NCBI GenBank assembly: GCA_026214975.1
Contig: CM047806.1
Location: forward strand, 101,758,239-101,822,238
Direction of reading: 5' to 3'
Length of the DNA stretch: 64,000 nt
Origin: Gentiana macrophylla
Lineage: Eukaryota; Streptophyta; Magnoliopsida; Gentianales; Gentianaceae
Part shown: positions 1 through 10,167 of the stretch, in pieces
Layout of the letters: each line of letters begins with the position of its first letter
How positions within the stretch are numbered: position 1 is the first letter of the stretch
The notes under the pieces: generated by a model
Database searches by the model: none
Told to the model about the DNA's origin: nothing
The model's input: the letters and a program-made list of their open reading frames with translations, nothing else
Translations under genes and position numbers: made by a program

Positions 1-887
1 GCTTTGAAAATATTGAAAGTAACTTCATCTTCATTGACTCTCAAGAATTAACTCTCCTTTCGGACATCTATTAAGGTTCTTCCTGTAGCTAGAAATGGTC
101 AACCTAAGATAAGTGGCGCTGAATATCCTTCTTCCATTTCCATAACTACAAAGTCTACTGGAAAATAGAACTTGTCTACTTTAACCAATACGTCCTCAAT
201 AATTCCTTTAGGGTATTTAATCGATCTATCTGCCATTTGCAGAGTCATTTCAGTCTTCGTAAGATTTCCTATGCCTAGCTTCTTATAATCCTCATAAGAC
301 ATGAGATTTATACTAGCTCCAAGATCACATAAGACCTTCTTAAACAGAAATCCTCCAATTTCACACGGAATGGTAAAACTTCCAGGATCTTTCAGTTTAG
401 GCGGTAACTTATCTTTGCAAAAGCTATGAGAACATTCTTCATTTAGGCATATATTCTCATATTCCTCTAATTTTTCTTGTTTGACGAGAATATCTTTCTG
501 AAACTTTCCATAAGCAGGCATAATAATTAGAGCTTCGATAATGAGGATATTAACATGAATATGACGAAAAGTATCAAGGAAGCGAGCATACTTACGATCG
601 CTTTTAATCTTTTTAATTTGATCTTTAGGTGGGTAAGGTAAAGATTCTAAATCTATAACCTTTGATCCCAAAGTCATTTTCTCTTTTCCTTTTTCCTTAA
701 ACTTTTGAGTATTACTTGATCGCCAAGTATCATGATCTTGAGTTTTTTCTTTTAAAACATTCCCTGAATCAATCTCTACTTCAAATTCCTTCAGTTCTTC
801 TTGTTTTTCATCCTTGTTTTCATTATCTTCCATTCTAACATGTTCCTTGAATAAAGTCCTTAAATCTTTATCCATGGGATCTTTCAA
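1..887 (-). pseudogene. Athila-type protease region of pol, partial at the window edge
   Basis: An open frame of 262 codons (887-99) carries an acidic/lysine-rich linker, then LPYPPKDQIKK and ALIIMPAYGKFQKDIL, typical of the region before the Athila protease. Next is the retropepsin-like segment CDLGASINLMSYEDYKKLG (the catalytic D of DSGA/DLGA). APLILG at the stop continues in another frame as PFLATGRTLIDV down to position 1. The domain folds as an aspartic protease in this family. The rest of pol is outside the window. The stop at 99 and the frame change after it show decay. Confidence 0.8.
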
Positions 888-1106
888 AATCCTAGGGATT
901 TTTACCCATTTTCACCTTCATTCTCAGGTTCCAAACTTCTATTCCTTTTCAAGAAATTCTCTATAATTTCTTCTTCCTCATCAGTGAATTCAAGTTCATC
1001 TTTAGTTTCATCATTTTTTCCATCTAAATCATTTTCTACTTCATTATTCCCGAAGTTTTACGCTCCATTACTACCACGAGTTTTCTACTTCTCGTAACTA
1101 CAACAT

Positions 1107-2541
1107 TTACCTCTCTTGGGTTTCTTTCAGGTGTTGCTTGGTAATCCCCGGGGGTCTCTCTGTTATTACGTTCACCTTCCTACTCAAATGATCTTCCATA
1201 TTCCTTAATGAGGCTTCTATCGTTCTCATTCTGGTATCATGTCCACTCATAGATGTTTTCATCTTACTCATATCTTTAGTGATCGTACCAATAGAAGTCA
1301 TCATTGTTTCCATATTCTTAGCTTGAGTAGATACTACACCCATCATATTTTCCATTAGTTTTTCCCATTTTTCAACTCCTTCCAGCAGTTGAGTTGAGCT
1401 TTGAGTTCTTGGTATACTTTGAGTGGTATGTTGAGGATAGGATCTAGGTAATGATTGTAAATTCGATTAGATGTGTTTTCTTGATAAACTTGATTATTAT
1501 TCATATTCTATCTTCGAATCGGATATGGCGGTTGTCCTTGCTTACTAGGGTTTTCGGACCATCGATAAGTAAGGTGATCTCTTCTAATGGCATTAAACGA
1601 GTTTGAATATGCATTGTTCAAATTCCTATCTTCTTTGAAGAAAACTCACCTCCTCTCTTGAATATCCTGTTGGTTCTTCAATCCCTATTGACATATTATC
1701 CTCGATTTGAGTATTCAGGTTGGTGTACTATTTTCCGAACTTTGGTTTTCTTTGATTGTAGGCCATCAAATTTCCTACTCAAATTTTCTAAATGTGCTAG
1801 AACTTCCGTATTAGATGTACATTCTCCTGCAAAGCTACTTTTCTCGTGCTAGAACCGGTTTCCCACATTACTGTTATTTTTGGAAATCTTTTATAGCATC
1901 GTAAACTATTTGAGCTTCACTCATCATTAAAGAACCACCACATGCATGATCTACATCCGCACGTGAATCTTTTCTTAATTTACGACAGAAAAGTTGAATT
2001 TGCATATCTAAGGAATAACCATGGTCGGGACAAGCTCTTAACAATTTTTTAAATCTTTCCTAGGCATTCCCAAGCGTTTCTTCAGATCCTTGTCTAAAGT
2101 TAGCAACCTCGACTTTTAATTCCAAATTTCGTCCTAGAGTGAAATATTGTTTCAGAAATTCAGTTTGAATATCCTCCCAACTAGTAAGTGAATGATGTGG
2201 AAGAGACATAAACCAATCTCGGGCTCGTCCTTTTAAAGAAAAAGGAAACATAGTCATCCTCGTTAGTTCCTTATGAGCACCTTGACTTTTGGTCAGTATG
2301 TGCACGCTTCTTCAAAAGATAGAGATGATGATGTGGATCTTCATCATCCTCTCTCCTAGGAATTGGGCTCTTCTTCGTCAATTAAACCAAAAGATGAGAT
2401 TTAATTTCAAAATTGTTCGCTCCTTCATTGGGTAAAAGAATGGGATTATTAGTCCGGTTTCTTTCTACGGTTTGATCACGAGATAGGTCTCGGGTTTGGT
2501 GGGTTATTACGATTATTCTCGGTTCCGATCTTGATTATTTC

Positions 2542-2594
<53 letters not shown>

Positions 2595-2817
2595 GGGTTA
2601 ACAGGGGTTTTGTCCATGCCCTGAGCATGATCTAGCCTCTGTTCATTTGTTTCATCATTGATTTGACCATTCTCGTATTTTTGTTTGAAGATGATTCTTG
2701 GTCAGGATTTCCCTGACTAGTATGACCACGTTTACTCTCTACTCTTAACTGCCTTTCGTAAGTGTTTATGTCAGGCTTATAAGGAGTGAGCGGGGCCTTA
2801 CCACTTCTGGTCATCAA
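1107..2817 (-). pseudogene. Athila-type gag, broken by several frameshifts
   Basis: Gag capsid/nucleocapsid remnant. A start codon at 2817 opens about 61 codons (MTRSGK...). The retrotransposon gag core lies at 2305-2060 with the marks FPFSLKGRARDWF and WEDIQTEFLKQYF, and continues in shifted frames through about 1870 (ACPDHGYS, CRKLRKDSRADVDHACGG, SEAQIVYDAI can be read across frames). The C-terminal coiled-coil-like part lies at 1355-1107 (MENMMGVVSTQ ... IEASLRNMEDHLSRK) and ends in ITERPPG, which corresponds to the usual linker before the protease in Athila. An ATT microsatellite at 2542-2594 lies inside the region. At least three frame breaks make it non-functional. Confidence 0.75.
2542..2594. 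repeat. ATT microsatellite
   Basis: About 17-18 uninterrupted copies of a 3-bp unit within the degraded gag of the left Athila element. Confidence 0.95.
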
Positions 2818-2994
2818 CTAACAAAAATAGAAAAATTGCTCGAAAAAGAAGAAAATTGGTAACTAAAGAAAGTAGATACCAACGAAAAATAAAATAGAAA
2901 TGAGATAAGAAAAAGTGTTTATTTATTCTCGAGAATTTTGAGCTAATACAAGTAGTAACAATAGACACAAAGAAAGAAATTAGCGACGTGCGTT

Positions 2995-3011
2995 CCCCGG
3001 CAACGGCACCA
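2995..3011 (-). other. Primer-binding site complementary to tRNA-Asp
   Basis: The minus strand reads TGGTGCCGTTGCCGGGG. It matches the 3' end of plant tRNA-Asp with one change from the usual TGGCGCC. It fixes the orientation and the inner edge of the LTR. The spacer to the LTR is GCTTTC. Confidence 0.85.
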
Positions 3012-3300
3012 GAAAGCTGACGGACCTTTTCTAGGCTATATAGATCCTAACCGGCAGTGTACCGGGTCAAACTGTAGTGCTAGTGTGGTGAGTCAGAGTG
3101 TCGAATCCTCAGGGAAAACGTGGTAATTCTTTTAAGTGTGGTTAAACACCAAAGAGCTGTTATTAACTCGATCTAAACCGCAATTTTATCACACAGATTA
3201 CTACTATTCTACTGAACATAAAATAAATGCGTAATTTAAAAGTTATATAAATATAATATATATAGATATATAAATATATATAAATGTACATGGAATGCAA

Positions 3301-3302
<2 letters not shown>

Positions 3303-3379
<77 letters not shown>
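3303..3379. repeat. AT microsatellite in LTR
   Basis: About 38 copies of the dinucleotide AT within the left Athila LTR, in a 250-bp AT-rich stretch. Confidence 0.95.
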
Positions 3380-3381
<2 letters not shown>

Positions 3382-4363
3382 TATACCAATATATAGTTTA
3401 TAGTAATAGACAAATAGAACTAGCCAAAGTTTATATAATTGATTTATACGATCTTTTGATCAAGAAATGCGAGAATGTGCTCGATCTTTCCTTTTATATT
3501 AGGTCCAATTGAGTAAATGAAACGGTGTACTCACGAGGTTAACAATTCCTCCTCACACGGCGTATGAAATTGTCATATGTCAAATTGTCATCGATTTAAT
3601 CTCCACAAGCGCCCCATGCTAATCTCGTTTAGTCTCAGCAGTACCGAGTACAAATCTACCCCGGATAAAAGAGGTTATTCCGTTTGTCGACGGCGATGTT
3701 ATTCAAAAGGCTCCGGTTGTCAGGCGGATCGATTTAACTTTCCGGTGTTAGTTTCAATTAAACCGTTGATTTTAACATTATTACGATCTCGAGCACAATT
3801 TTAATAAGGTTCATCTTTCTCAAGACAAATCTGTCCCCGGGTAGGAAATAGGATTCCGTTGTCACGCTTTATGCACGGCCAATTTTACCCTCCGGTTTTT
3901 CTATCTTTTATCTCATATCCTAACTTCTCTGGTCAGTTCATCGTTAGGTTATATGTTGCGATTCATCTTGGTTAATTACGTCAATCCGAATATTATCAAT
4001 ACGTTACAAAATAGAAAAAGATTCAATTAACTCAATTTTAGTCAATTTTAATTAGACATCATTCCTTTACCGAAAAGATCGAAATAAAACGATTACATAA
4101 CTTTGGCTTGTTATTTAGACTTAGCTAAAAAACATTATAACGACTAAAAAGATAAAAATAAACATAACAAACATAAATACTTTAGAAAATTTACCCGATT
4201 ACAAATGCTGAATCAGAGTCGTATTCTTCCGGACATTACAACGACTTCAACAACACCTAACTTCCGATAATTTCCCGAGCATTACAACAGTACTACGAGA
4301 TTATTATTTTTGGCATAAGGCCTATTTACAAACTACTAATTAAAAAAGAAAATAAAGAGGAGA

Positions 4364-4365
<2 letters not shown>

Positions 4366-4429
<64 letters not shown>
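4366..4429. repeat. AT microsatellite in LTR
   Basis: About 32 copies of AT. A YIYIYI-type reading frame across it is an artefact of the repeat. Confidence 0.95.
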
Positions 4430-4432
<3 letters not shown>

Positions 4433-5145
4433 TACAAACGTTGCTCTGCATCGATCTCCCTATATATAGAAAATGTTCCAAGGACGGACGGGTCCTTGAT
4501 ATGGCGGACTGGTCCGGCCTAATGATTGCATCCATCTCCCTTATTAATCAGCATGTGCGAGGATGTATATATATAATTATAATTATATATATAACTTATA
4601 AAATTCATATCTCGAGTTCTGGATCTCCAAAAATCATGATTCAAGAGGCATCGGAAAGCTCTCGGGAAAATCTACAACTTTTGTGAATGACTCTTCTTCA
4701 GATAATGTCGTTTTGATGAGCCATTCGTTTGTCGAAGATATTTCTCGATTACCACTTAATCGAATCGATTAGCCACTTGACCAATTCGATTGACCACTTG
4801 ACCACTTAAGCAATTCGATTGACCATTTAAGCTCGTGACACTCTCTAAATCCTTCCAAAGATATGATTATACTTCAATATGTCGATTCTCGGGGTCTCGG
4901 TTTATAAATCTGCAATAAAATACCACAAATACCCACGTAAATCTGACACGACACTCCGATTTACTAAAATCGGTACAAAATGATAACTTTTTACTATTAT
5001 TACTAAGTTTTACTACTAACTACTCTAAACTATAAAGATTAACATTTCATATCGTTTATATCATAATTTCATATATTTTATATAGAATTCGTTGATAAAA
5101 CATAATAATATAACGTATATTTAATCATATAAAAGTAGTATATCA

Positions 5146-6311
5146 CTTGTACAACTGGTGCATTTTTACTCTTCACAGTTATGATGATATCCATGATCTT
5201 TTCTGGATACAGAACGACCTGCCGAACAAATGAAGTAATAAGAGGGTGTGGGGAAGCTGGTATGTGCACTCCCACGTATCCATTGAGATGAGAGATGTGG
5301 AATACAGGGTGTAGCCTAGATTCTTCAGGAAATTGAAGCTTGTAAGCCACTGGATTATTCTTCTCAAGTACTTTGTAGGGGCCAAAATACTTATCTGCCA
5401 GTTTCAAATTCCTCCCCAATGCCAATATAGTTTGTTTATAGGGCTGTAATTTGAGGAACACTAAGTCTCCCACTTGGAATTCCCTCTCAGTTCTTCCATT
5501 ATCTGCAAAGTATTTCATCTGCCCTGTGCAAACTCTAAATGCTCTGTCAATTCTTTAGTGTACATTTTCCGTTGTGGCAAGAATTCATCAATAGAGGTAG
5601 TAGCTCCACTGTTATAGCTTCCAATAGATATAGATGTAGGCTTATAACCATAAAGTGCCTCAAATGGGGATGTTTGAATGGCAGTGTGGAAGCTAGTGTT
5701 GTACCAAAATTCAGCTAAAGGTAGCCTTTTGGTCCACTGCTTTGGCCTTTGGAAACACATATACCTCAAGTATATTTCATTTCACTGGTTCACCATTATT
5801 TCAGTTTGGCCATCTGTTTGAGGATGATATGCTGAGCTGAGGGCTAATTAGACTCTTGCCAACTGAAATAAATGCTGCCAGAACTCACTAGTGAATATAC
5901 TATCCCTGTCACTTACAATGGTGGCAAGTAATCCATGAAATCTGTAGATATGGAGGAAGAAATCCTCTGCCACTGATTCTGCAAAATACCCTTCCTTAAA
6001 GACACAAAATGTCCCCATTTTGTAAATCTGTCAACCAAAACCATGATAACCTCAAAACCTTCAGAATTTGGTAAACCCTCAATAAAATCCATACTGATGT
6101 GAGTCCATGCTTGATCTGGAATGGGGAGTGGCTGTAATAATCCCTGGGGGTGTTCATGAAGGTCTTTACCCTGTTGACAAATTAGGCAATTCTGAATTAA
6201 GTGTTTGACATCATCCGTCATCTTAGGATGCGTAGGATTTATGTCGATCAACCGAGATTCACGCTTCATAATGGTAGGAATGAATATTCGGAATTGACCA
6301 TCTAATATAGG
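5146..6311 (-). pseudogene. Chromovirus-type Ty3/gypsy integrase, truncated and frameshifted
   Basis: Integrase remnant in three broken frames. At 6269-5990: zinc-binding remnant with CLICQQGK, then HPQGLLQPLPIPDQAW and SMDFIEGLP (first catalytic Asp) followed by VLVDRFTKWGHF. At 5769-5515: end of the catalytic core (LPLAEFWYNTSFHTA, SPFEALYGYKP). At 5518-5155: C-terminal domain with GDLVFLKLQPYKQ, KYFGPYKVLEK, LHPVFHISHL. The GLLQPLPIP and LHPVFH marks are those of plant chromoviruses. The chromodomain that should follow VVQV is cut off at 5145 by the Athila LTR. The 5' side (RT, RNase H) is not found upstream of 6311, so this is a fragment. Confidence 0.85.
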
Positions 6312-6555
6312 ATGCTATGAAGTTGAATCACAAGCTTTGACTTTGGCCAATTTCCGTTGTTGATTTTGCATGATGGCCAATTTAGTATGATTTCGACGGC
6401 ATTGTACGTTTTCGAGAACAATGCAATTTGGAGTCAACATTTGCATATCAACATTTGAGGACGTTATGTTAGAGATGATGCTAGCTAAGAAGTAGTGTCG
6501 AATAAGTATATCGTTATGGATGGAGAAATATTTTGCCGGCTTATTGTGTTTCATA
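6312..6555. other. Unassigned DNA between the integrase and a MITE
   Basis: A 79-codon open frame lies on the minus strand here (6554-6315). It has no recognisable domain and I do not call it a gene. Confidence 0.4.
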
Positions 6556-6729
6556 CAGTATAACCTCGATAAATGAATACCCTCTGGACCAGAGAAAATT
6601 ATTCATTTGGCGAGGTTATTCATTTATCCAACATTCATTTAACCCCTTTGCCCATGTCGGGACCAGAGAAAATTATTTATATGGCGAGCTTATTCCTTAA
6701 TCGAACATTAATTTATCGAGGTTATACTG
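6556..6729. mobile_element. Emigrant-like (Tc1/mariner, pogo-type) MITE with TA target duplication
   Basis: 174-bp element. The left end reads CAGTATAACCTCGATAAAT and the right end is its exact reverse complement for at least 19 bp. TA dinucleotides flank it at 6554-6555 and 6730-6731. The terminal sequence resembles the known Emigrant/pogo-type plant MITEs, which start CAGTAAAACCTCTATAAAT. Inside, GACCAGAGAAAATTATT occurs twice in direct orientation. It has no coding capacity and would need a pogo-type transposase supplied in trans. Confidence 0.9.
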
Positions 6730-7098
6730 TATATATAGACTCATATAAAACTTACTCACACATAAATTAAAGTTGTGGCACTTGTTTTCTCTGAATTTTG
6801 TCATTGGAACATCATGATGATTTTGCTTGGCCGGACGTGCGTGCATCATGCATATCAGGAATCCATTTGGATTCAATTTGTTGGACCAAAAATGACATTA
6901 AGTTTTCCCGACAATTGGTCATTCATAACGTTTGACTTGATTAAAGGGTGTTGTACATTGTGATGATGAAAGGGAAAGCTTAATTGTGAGATGGAACGCC
7001 ATTATCCATGCTTTTACATTTTCTGATCGAGGTCTTGTGGGAATAGACCATTTAAATTGACAATAAGTGCATGCATCTTTGAGGTCACCCTTGAGGGT
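6730..7098. other. Unassigned stretch
   Basis: Open frames of about 60 codons occur on both strands but none shows a recognisable domain. I see no promoter or RNA gene. It may be old internal sequence of a copia element, given the polypurine-like site at 7277-7289. Confidence 0.4.
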
Positions 7099-7248
7099 GG
7101 GAAATTTTTGCATTGTGACTCCATTGGTGTGGAGACACTACATGGCTCAATCTGAACCACACAATTTCATTCCACATTGAAACTGCGTGGTTCAGATTGA
7201 ACCACGTAGTGTCTCCACACCAACAGAAATACCACATAAAAATTTCCC
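7099..7248. mobile_element. Mutator-type foldback MITE with 9-bp target duplication
   Basis: 150-bp element starting GGGAAATTTTT and ending AAAAATTTCCC. Almost the whole element is a hairpin: GGTGTGGAGACACTAC on the left pairs with GTAGTGTCTCCACACC on the right. The flanks carry the same 9 bp, CTTGAGGGT, at 7090-7098 and 7249-7257. A 9-bp duplication together with a terminal G-rich start is the signature of Mutator-like elements. It has no coding capacity. Confidence 0.9.
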
Positions 7249-7289
7249 CTTGAGGGTTGCTAACCGGACTATCAGGCCAAGTGGGAGAA

Positions 7290-7614
7290 TGTAAGAAATA
7301 TTCTAATTTATTCAGATATTTATGTGGCCCAATATTATGTTATTTTGTTATTATTTTTCTCCTACTAATTAGCAGTTGGCACAATGATTGATTGATTTAT
7401 TTATGGTAGATAGTGATTCGATTTTCTTGATGGGTGGAAATCATTTGTTGGCCATTATAACTAAAAATTTAACTTGGGCCTCTGCTCTAGCTTATAAAAA
7501 GTTGTGATACCATCAATCTAGCTAGGACATTCTGAAAGTTATAAACTGGAAGACTCAATGACCACACCATATGCCATTGTGTAATTGAAAATTTTCTGTT
7601 GCAGGATTTAGACA
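7290..7614 (+). repeat. Possible copia LTR with preceding polypurine tract
   Basis: AAGTGGGAGAATG at 7279-7291 looks like the polypurine tract of many plant copia elements. It is followed by a TGTAAGAAATATTC start and a possible end at TTTAGACA (7614). A TATA-like GCTTATAAAAAG lies at about 7490. No partner LTR or coding region confirms it, so this is tentative. A short frame starting at 7622 (MANKMMRPNN...) follows but is too short to judge. Confidence 0.35.
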
Positions 7615-7796
7615 TATCGTAATGGCAAACAAGATGATGAGGCCGAATAACTATGGATATACGAACGTTCCTGTTGGTTTATTCCGATAATCATGTACTT
7701 TGATTTCTCGTTTCCTAAGATTATAGCCATAAATGTGATTTATTTATTTCTTTAACTTGAAGTGAACTCACCAAGCTCAACCTTAATTTGATATTG

Positions 7797-7829
<33 letters not shown>

Positions 7830-8481
7830 GCTATCCCACTGCGTTTGTGCTTTAATTGTATGTCAACGTGATATTGATTCAGCGCATTTTGACCTCAATC
7901 AGCAGACAGGAAAAGAAAATGGTATTATTTCAAAGAAAAAGAGCAACACAAAAATCCGAAGTCGGGATTCTTCAAAACAAGCTCGTAAAATTTTGGAGTA
8001 TTGTGAGGTACCCTAAATCATCGCACGACATCACAAGGTATCGCTAATAACGAGAGTCATCGTATAATATCAGGGAGGTATTGCAAAACAACACAACAAC
8101 CTATATGGTGCTCTCACGATGTTTTGAGATGTTTTTACGATACTTTATTGAGTATTTTTATTATTGCGTTAGCAATTTTAAAGGGCTATACACGAGTAGC
8201 TTGGTCGTCAGACATGAATACAAGGAACCGGACTCCCGAAAGCACATATGCAAGGACCTGCGCAAACTAAACCAGACTCGCAAACATAGAGGTCGCACTC
8301 ATCGTTCAACAACCTGGAAGGTGATGAAAAAGTTTTAAGTTGGACTGACGATTCCCTACTGAAGTTCCTTCTTTCCACACACTGCGCTCGCTTCCCCAAC
8401 AACTGAAATAAATAATAAATAGTATGTTGTTTTATTCAACAACAAAAAAAATATTTATATATATAGTTAGTCACGCGTAAT
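7615..8481. other. Unassigned stretch with a 32-bp poly(A) tract
   Basis: Contains a pure A run at 7797-7828, which could mark the tail of a SINE, LINE or retrocopy. No source sequence is recognisable upstream. Short frames at 7856-8402 on both strands have no recognisable domain. Confidence 0.5.
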
Positions 8482-8636
8482 GGGGAAATTCTACATACTG
8501 CAGATGGTTTCTACTACGGAGTTCTGGAAATACACAAATAATCCCAATGACTTATATGCACCTAGCCTTAGGGCTTTTATGAGTTAACACTTAAAAGACG
8601 ATCCGTAGTAGAAACTCTCCGGAATAGAATTTCCCC
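8482..8636. mobile_element. MITE with GGGGAAATTCTA terminal inverted repeats
   Basis: 155-bp element. The left end GGGGAAATTCTA and the right end TAGAATTTCCCC are perfect inverted repeats. A subterminal pair (TTTCTACTACGGA near 8508 and TCCGTAGTAGAAA near 8611) extends the foldback. The G-rich terminus resembles the Mutator-type MITE at 7099. I could not find a convincing target duplication, so the superfamily is uncertain. Confidence 0.7.
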
Positions 8637-8983
8637 GAGCTAGTAATGACCACATAGCGAAAGCAGCATAAGGTCACTTACAGAAACTATCAGCAGAAAT
8701 ACCACAAAACTGGCAGACTTAGCCATGTTCTTAGTCTTACAATTGTAAAGCTGGTGATGAAAATACTAAATGTAAAGAGAATTTCTTCACAATTTATTAA
8801 CATGAAACTTTGTTATGGTTTATGTCTCTAGGCAAAAAGACATTGCTAAGAGTTTTAAAATTGGTTGAAGTACGAACTCTCGTATTTAATTACCACATGT
8901 TTATTCGGTGTATATTCAAATTTGGATCTAAGCTAATATTTTGTAAACGGTACAGTTCTACGTGTGAATCTAAAGGAAGATAA
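8637..8983 (+). other. Unassigned stretch, last bases probably LINE
   Basis: Only the codons just before 8983 (S-K-G-R) fit the LINE frame that resumes at 9499. The rest is AT-rich without recognised content. Confidence 0.4.
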
Positions 8984-9498
8984 TGTAACGCCCCCAGACC
9001 CCCGACCTGGTAGCGTTAAATGAGTCATAAATATTCGGTCAACTGCTTAGACCGCCGTCCTCGCTTGGTCTAAAAAGGCTAACCCGAGTTGACAAGACCT
9101 TTATGTCTCACACTTATATGAGGGTGAGTATTCTCTTATTTTACCGATGTGGGACTTTAATAACATTCTCCCCCCCCGCATAAAGGGATCGACGTCCTCG
9201 CAAGGACGACCGAGACTATTCCCAGATCGTCCCTATCATAGGTAACTAGAGGCCATCCTTACACCGTCTTCTTGTACGGTGCAGCGCATAGTTCCGTCTG
9301 ATAGTCGGCTCAAATACCATTCAGAACGCCCCAGCACCCGGGCCAGGTAGCGCTAAATAGTCATAAATGTCCGGTCAATCTGCTTAGACCGCCGTCCTCG
9401 CTTGGTCTAAAAGGGCTAACGCGAGTTGACAAGACCTTTATGTCTCACACTTATATGGGGGTGAGTATTCTCTTATTTTACCGATGTGAGACTTTACA
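8984..9498 (-). mobile_element. Complete TRIM retrotransposon, minus strand
   Basis: 515-bp terminal-repeat retrotransposon in miniature. The two LTRs lie at 8984-9164 and 9322-9498, in minus-strand sense TGTAAAG...ACGCCCC. Next to the 5' LTR, at about 9310-9321, is a PBS-like site (minus strand AATGGTATTTGA). A G-rich polypurine tract lies at about 9165-9178. The 5-bp duplication GATAA flanks it exactly (8979-8983 and 9499-9503). It has no coding capacity. The host is a LINE frame: removing the TRIM joins a KGR codon run to ILDGV. Confidence 0.93.
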
Positions 9499-10019
9499 GA
9501 TAAATTCTTGATGGTGTTCTGATCATGAATGAGGTGGTGGATTATCTGAAAAAATCTAATAATGAGGTGTTTATTTTCAAGGTGGATATTGGGACTTCTT
9601 GGATTATATATATCTTACACCAAATGAATTTTGGCACTACTTGGCAGAAGTGGATAAAAGGTTGCTTATCGTCGGCTTCTATCTATGTCCTAATCAATGG
9701 AAGTCCTACGAGTGAATTTACTATGGAAAGGGGAATACGACAAGGTCCCTCTCTCCCCATTTCTATTTCTCCTCTTCGCTGAAGTGCTCAATGTGATTCT
9801 CAAGCGAGCCGTGGCCATAAATAAATTTCAAGGCATTGACAGTGTGAATCAGAGGGGTCGTGTCAACCTTACACACTTACAATTCGCTGATGATGCTATT
9901 TTCTTTCGGTATTGAGACTTTGAAAATTCTAAGAACCTTGGCCGGATCCTTAAGGCTTTTGCTCTAATTTCTGGGTTGAGGATAAACATGAACAAAAGTA
10001 GGTTTTATGGCTTGAATAC
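9499..10019 (+). pseudogene. L1-type LINE reverse transcriptase, first visible part
   Basis: RT domain of a non-LTR retrotransposon. Visible marks are ILDGVLIMNEVVDYLKKS, FKVDIGTSW (FxVDxxKAfD motif, decayed), FGTTWQKWIKGCLSSAS, VLINGSPTSEF, then RQG followed in a shifted frame by PLSPFLFLLFAEVL, and FADDAIFF (the catalytic FADD). Then comes SGLRINMNKSRFYGLN. A stop stands in place of Q before ILDGV, and a frameshift lies near 9750. The frame continues after the TRIM array at 20222. Endonuclease and 5' parts are not seen; the 8637-8983 stretch may hold decayed upstream sequence. Confidence 0.9.
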
Positions 10020-10167
10020 TGTAAAGTCCCACATCGGTAAAGTAAGTAAATGCTCACCCTCATATAAGTGTGAGACATAAATGTCTTGTCAACTCGGGTT
10101 AGCCCTTTTAGACCAAGCGAGGACGACGGTCTAAGTAGTTGACCGGACCATTTATGACTCATTTAGC
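10020..10167 (+). repeat. TRIM LTR 1 (left portion) of a tandem TRIM array
   Basis: Starts TGTAAAGTCCCACATCGG directly after LINE codons (…GLN) and runs to ATTTAGC, where a minus-strand LTR element begins. The rest of the same LTR resumes at 18834. The five bases before it are AATAC and the five after the array are AATTC (20222-20226), a 4/5 match that could be a decayed target duplication. Confidence 0.9.

Larger units (their letters stand above)
1..5145 (-). mobile_element. Athila/Tat-type Ty3/gypsy retrotransposon, 5' part
   Basis: Minus-strand element that runs off the left edge of the window. Reading from high to low coordinates it shows a long LTR (3018-5145), a PBS matching tRNA-Asp, a broken gag (from 2817) and the start of a protease domain (887 to 1). 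The gag core (RDWFMSL, EFLKQYF) and the protease with CDLGASINLM are typical of Athila/Tat. It interrupts a chromovirus integrase: the integrase frame stops at the LTR edge after a VVQV stretch. RT, RNase H and integrase would lie left of position 1. Every frame is broken, so the copy is dead. Confidence 0.85.
3018..5145 (-). repeat. 5' LTR of the Athila/Tat element, with two AT microsatellites
   Basis: On the minus strand the LTR starts TGATATACTAC at 5145 and ends GGTCCGTCA at 3018, six bases before the PBS. The outer edge is set where the chromovirus integrase homology breaks off, the inner edge by the TG..CA rule and the PBS. The text near 3049-3115 (CCGGCAGTGTACCGGGT and the bases after it) recurs near the end of the LTRs at 10229 and 53940, a conserved block of this lineage. 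A cluster of degenerate CAATTCGATTG-like repeats lies at 4745-4830. Length is about 2.1 kb. No second LTR is visible for comparison. Confidence 0.65.

Noticed and set aside
4326..4535. Frame with a long YIYIYI stretch
   Set aside because: Product of the AT microsatellite.
7622..7690. Short frame MANKMMRPNN with a preceding TTGCAG splice-like site
   Set aside because: Only 22 codons, no domain and no neighbouring exon; the splice-like motif alone is too weak.
8081..8402. Overlapping frames on both strands of 60-85 codons
   Set aside because: No recognised domain and no family context.
8471..8650. Target duplication for the MITE at 8482-8636
   Set aside because: GTAATG occurs near both sides but not at matching offsets, so I could not assign a duplication length.
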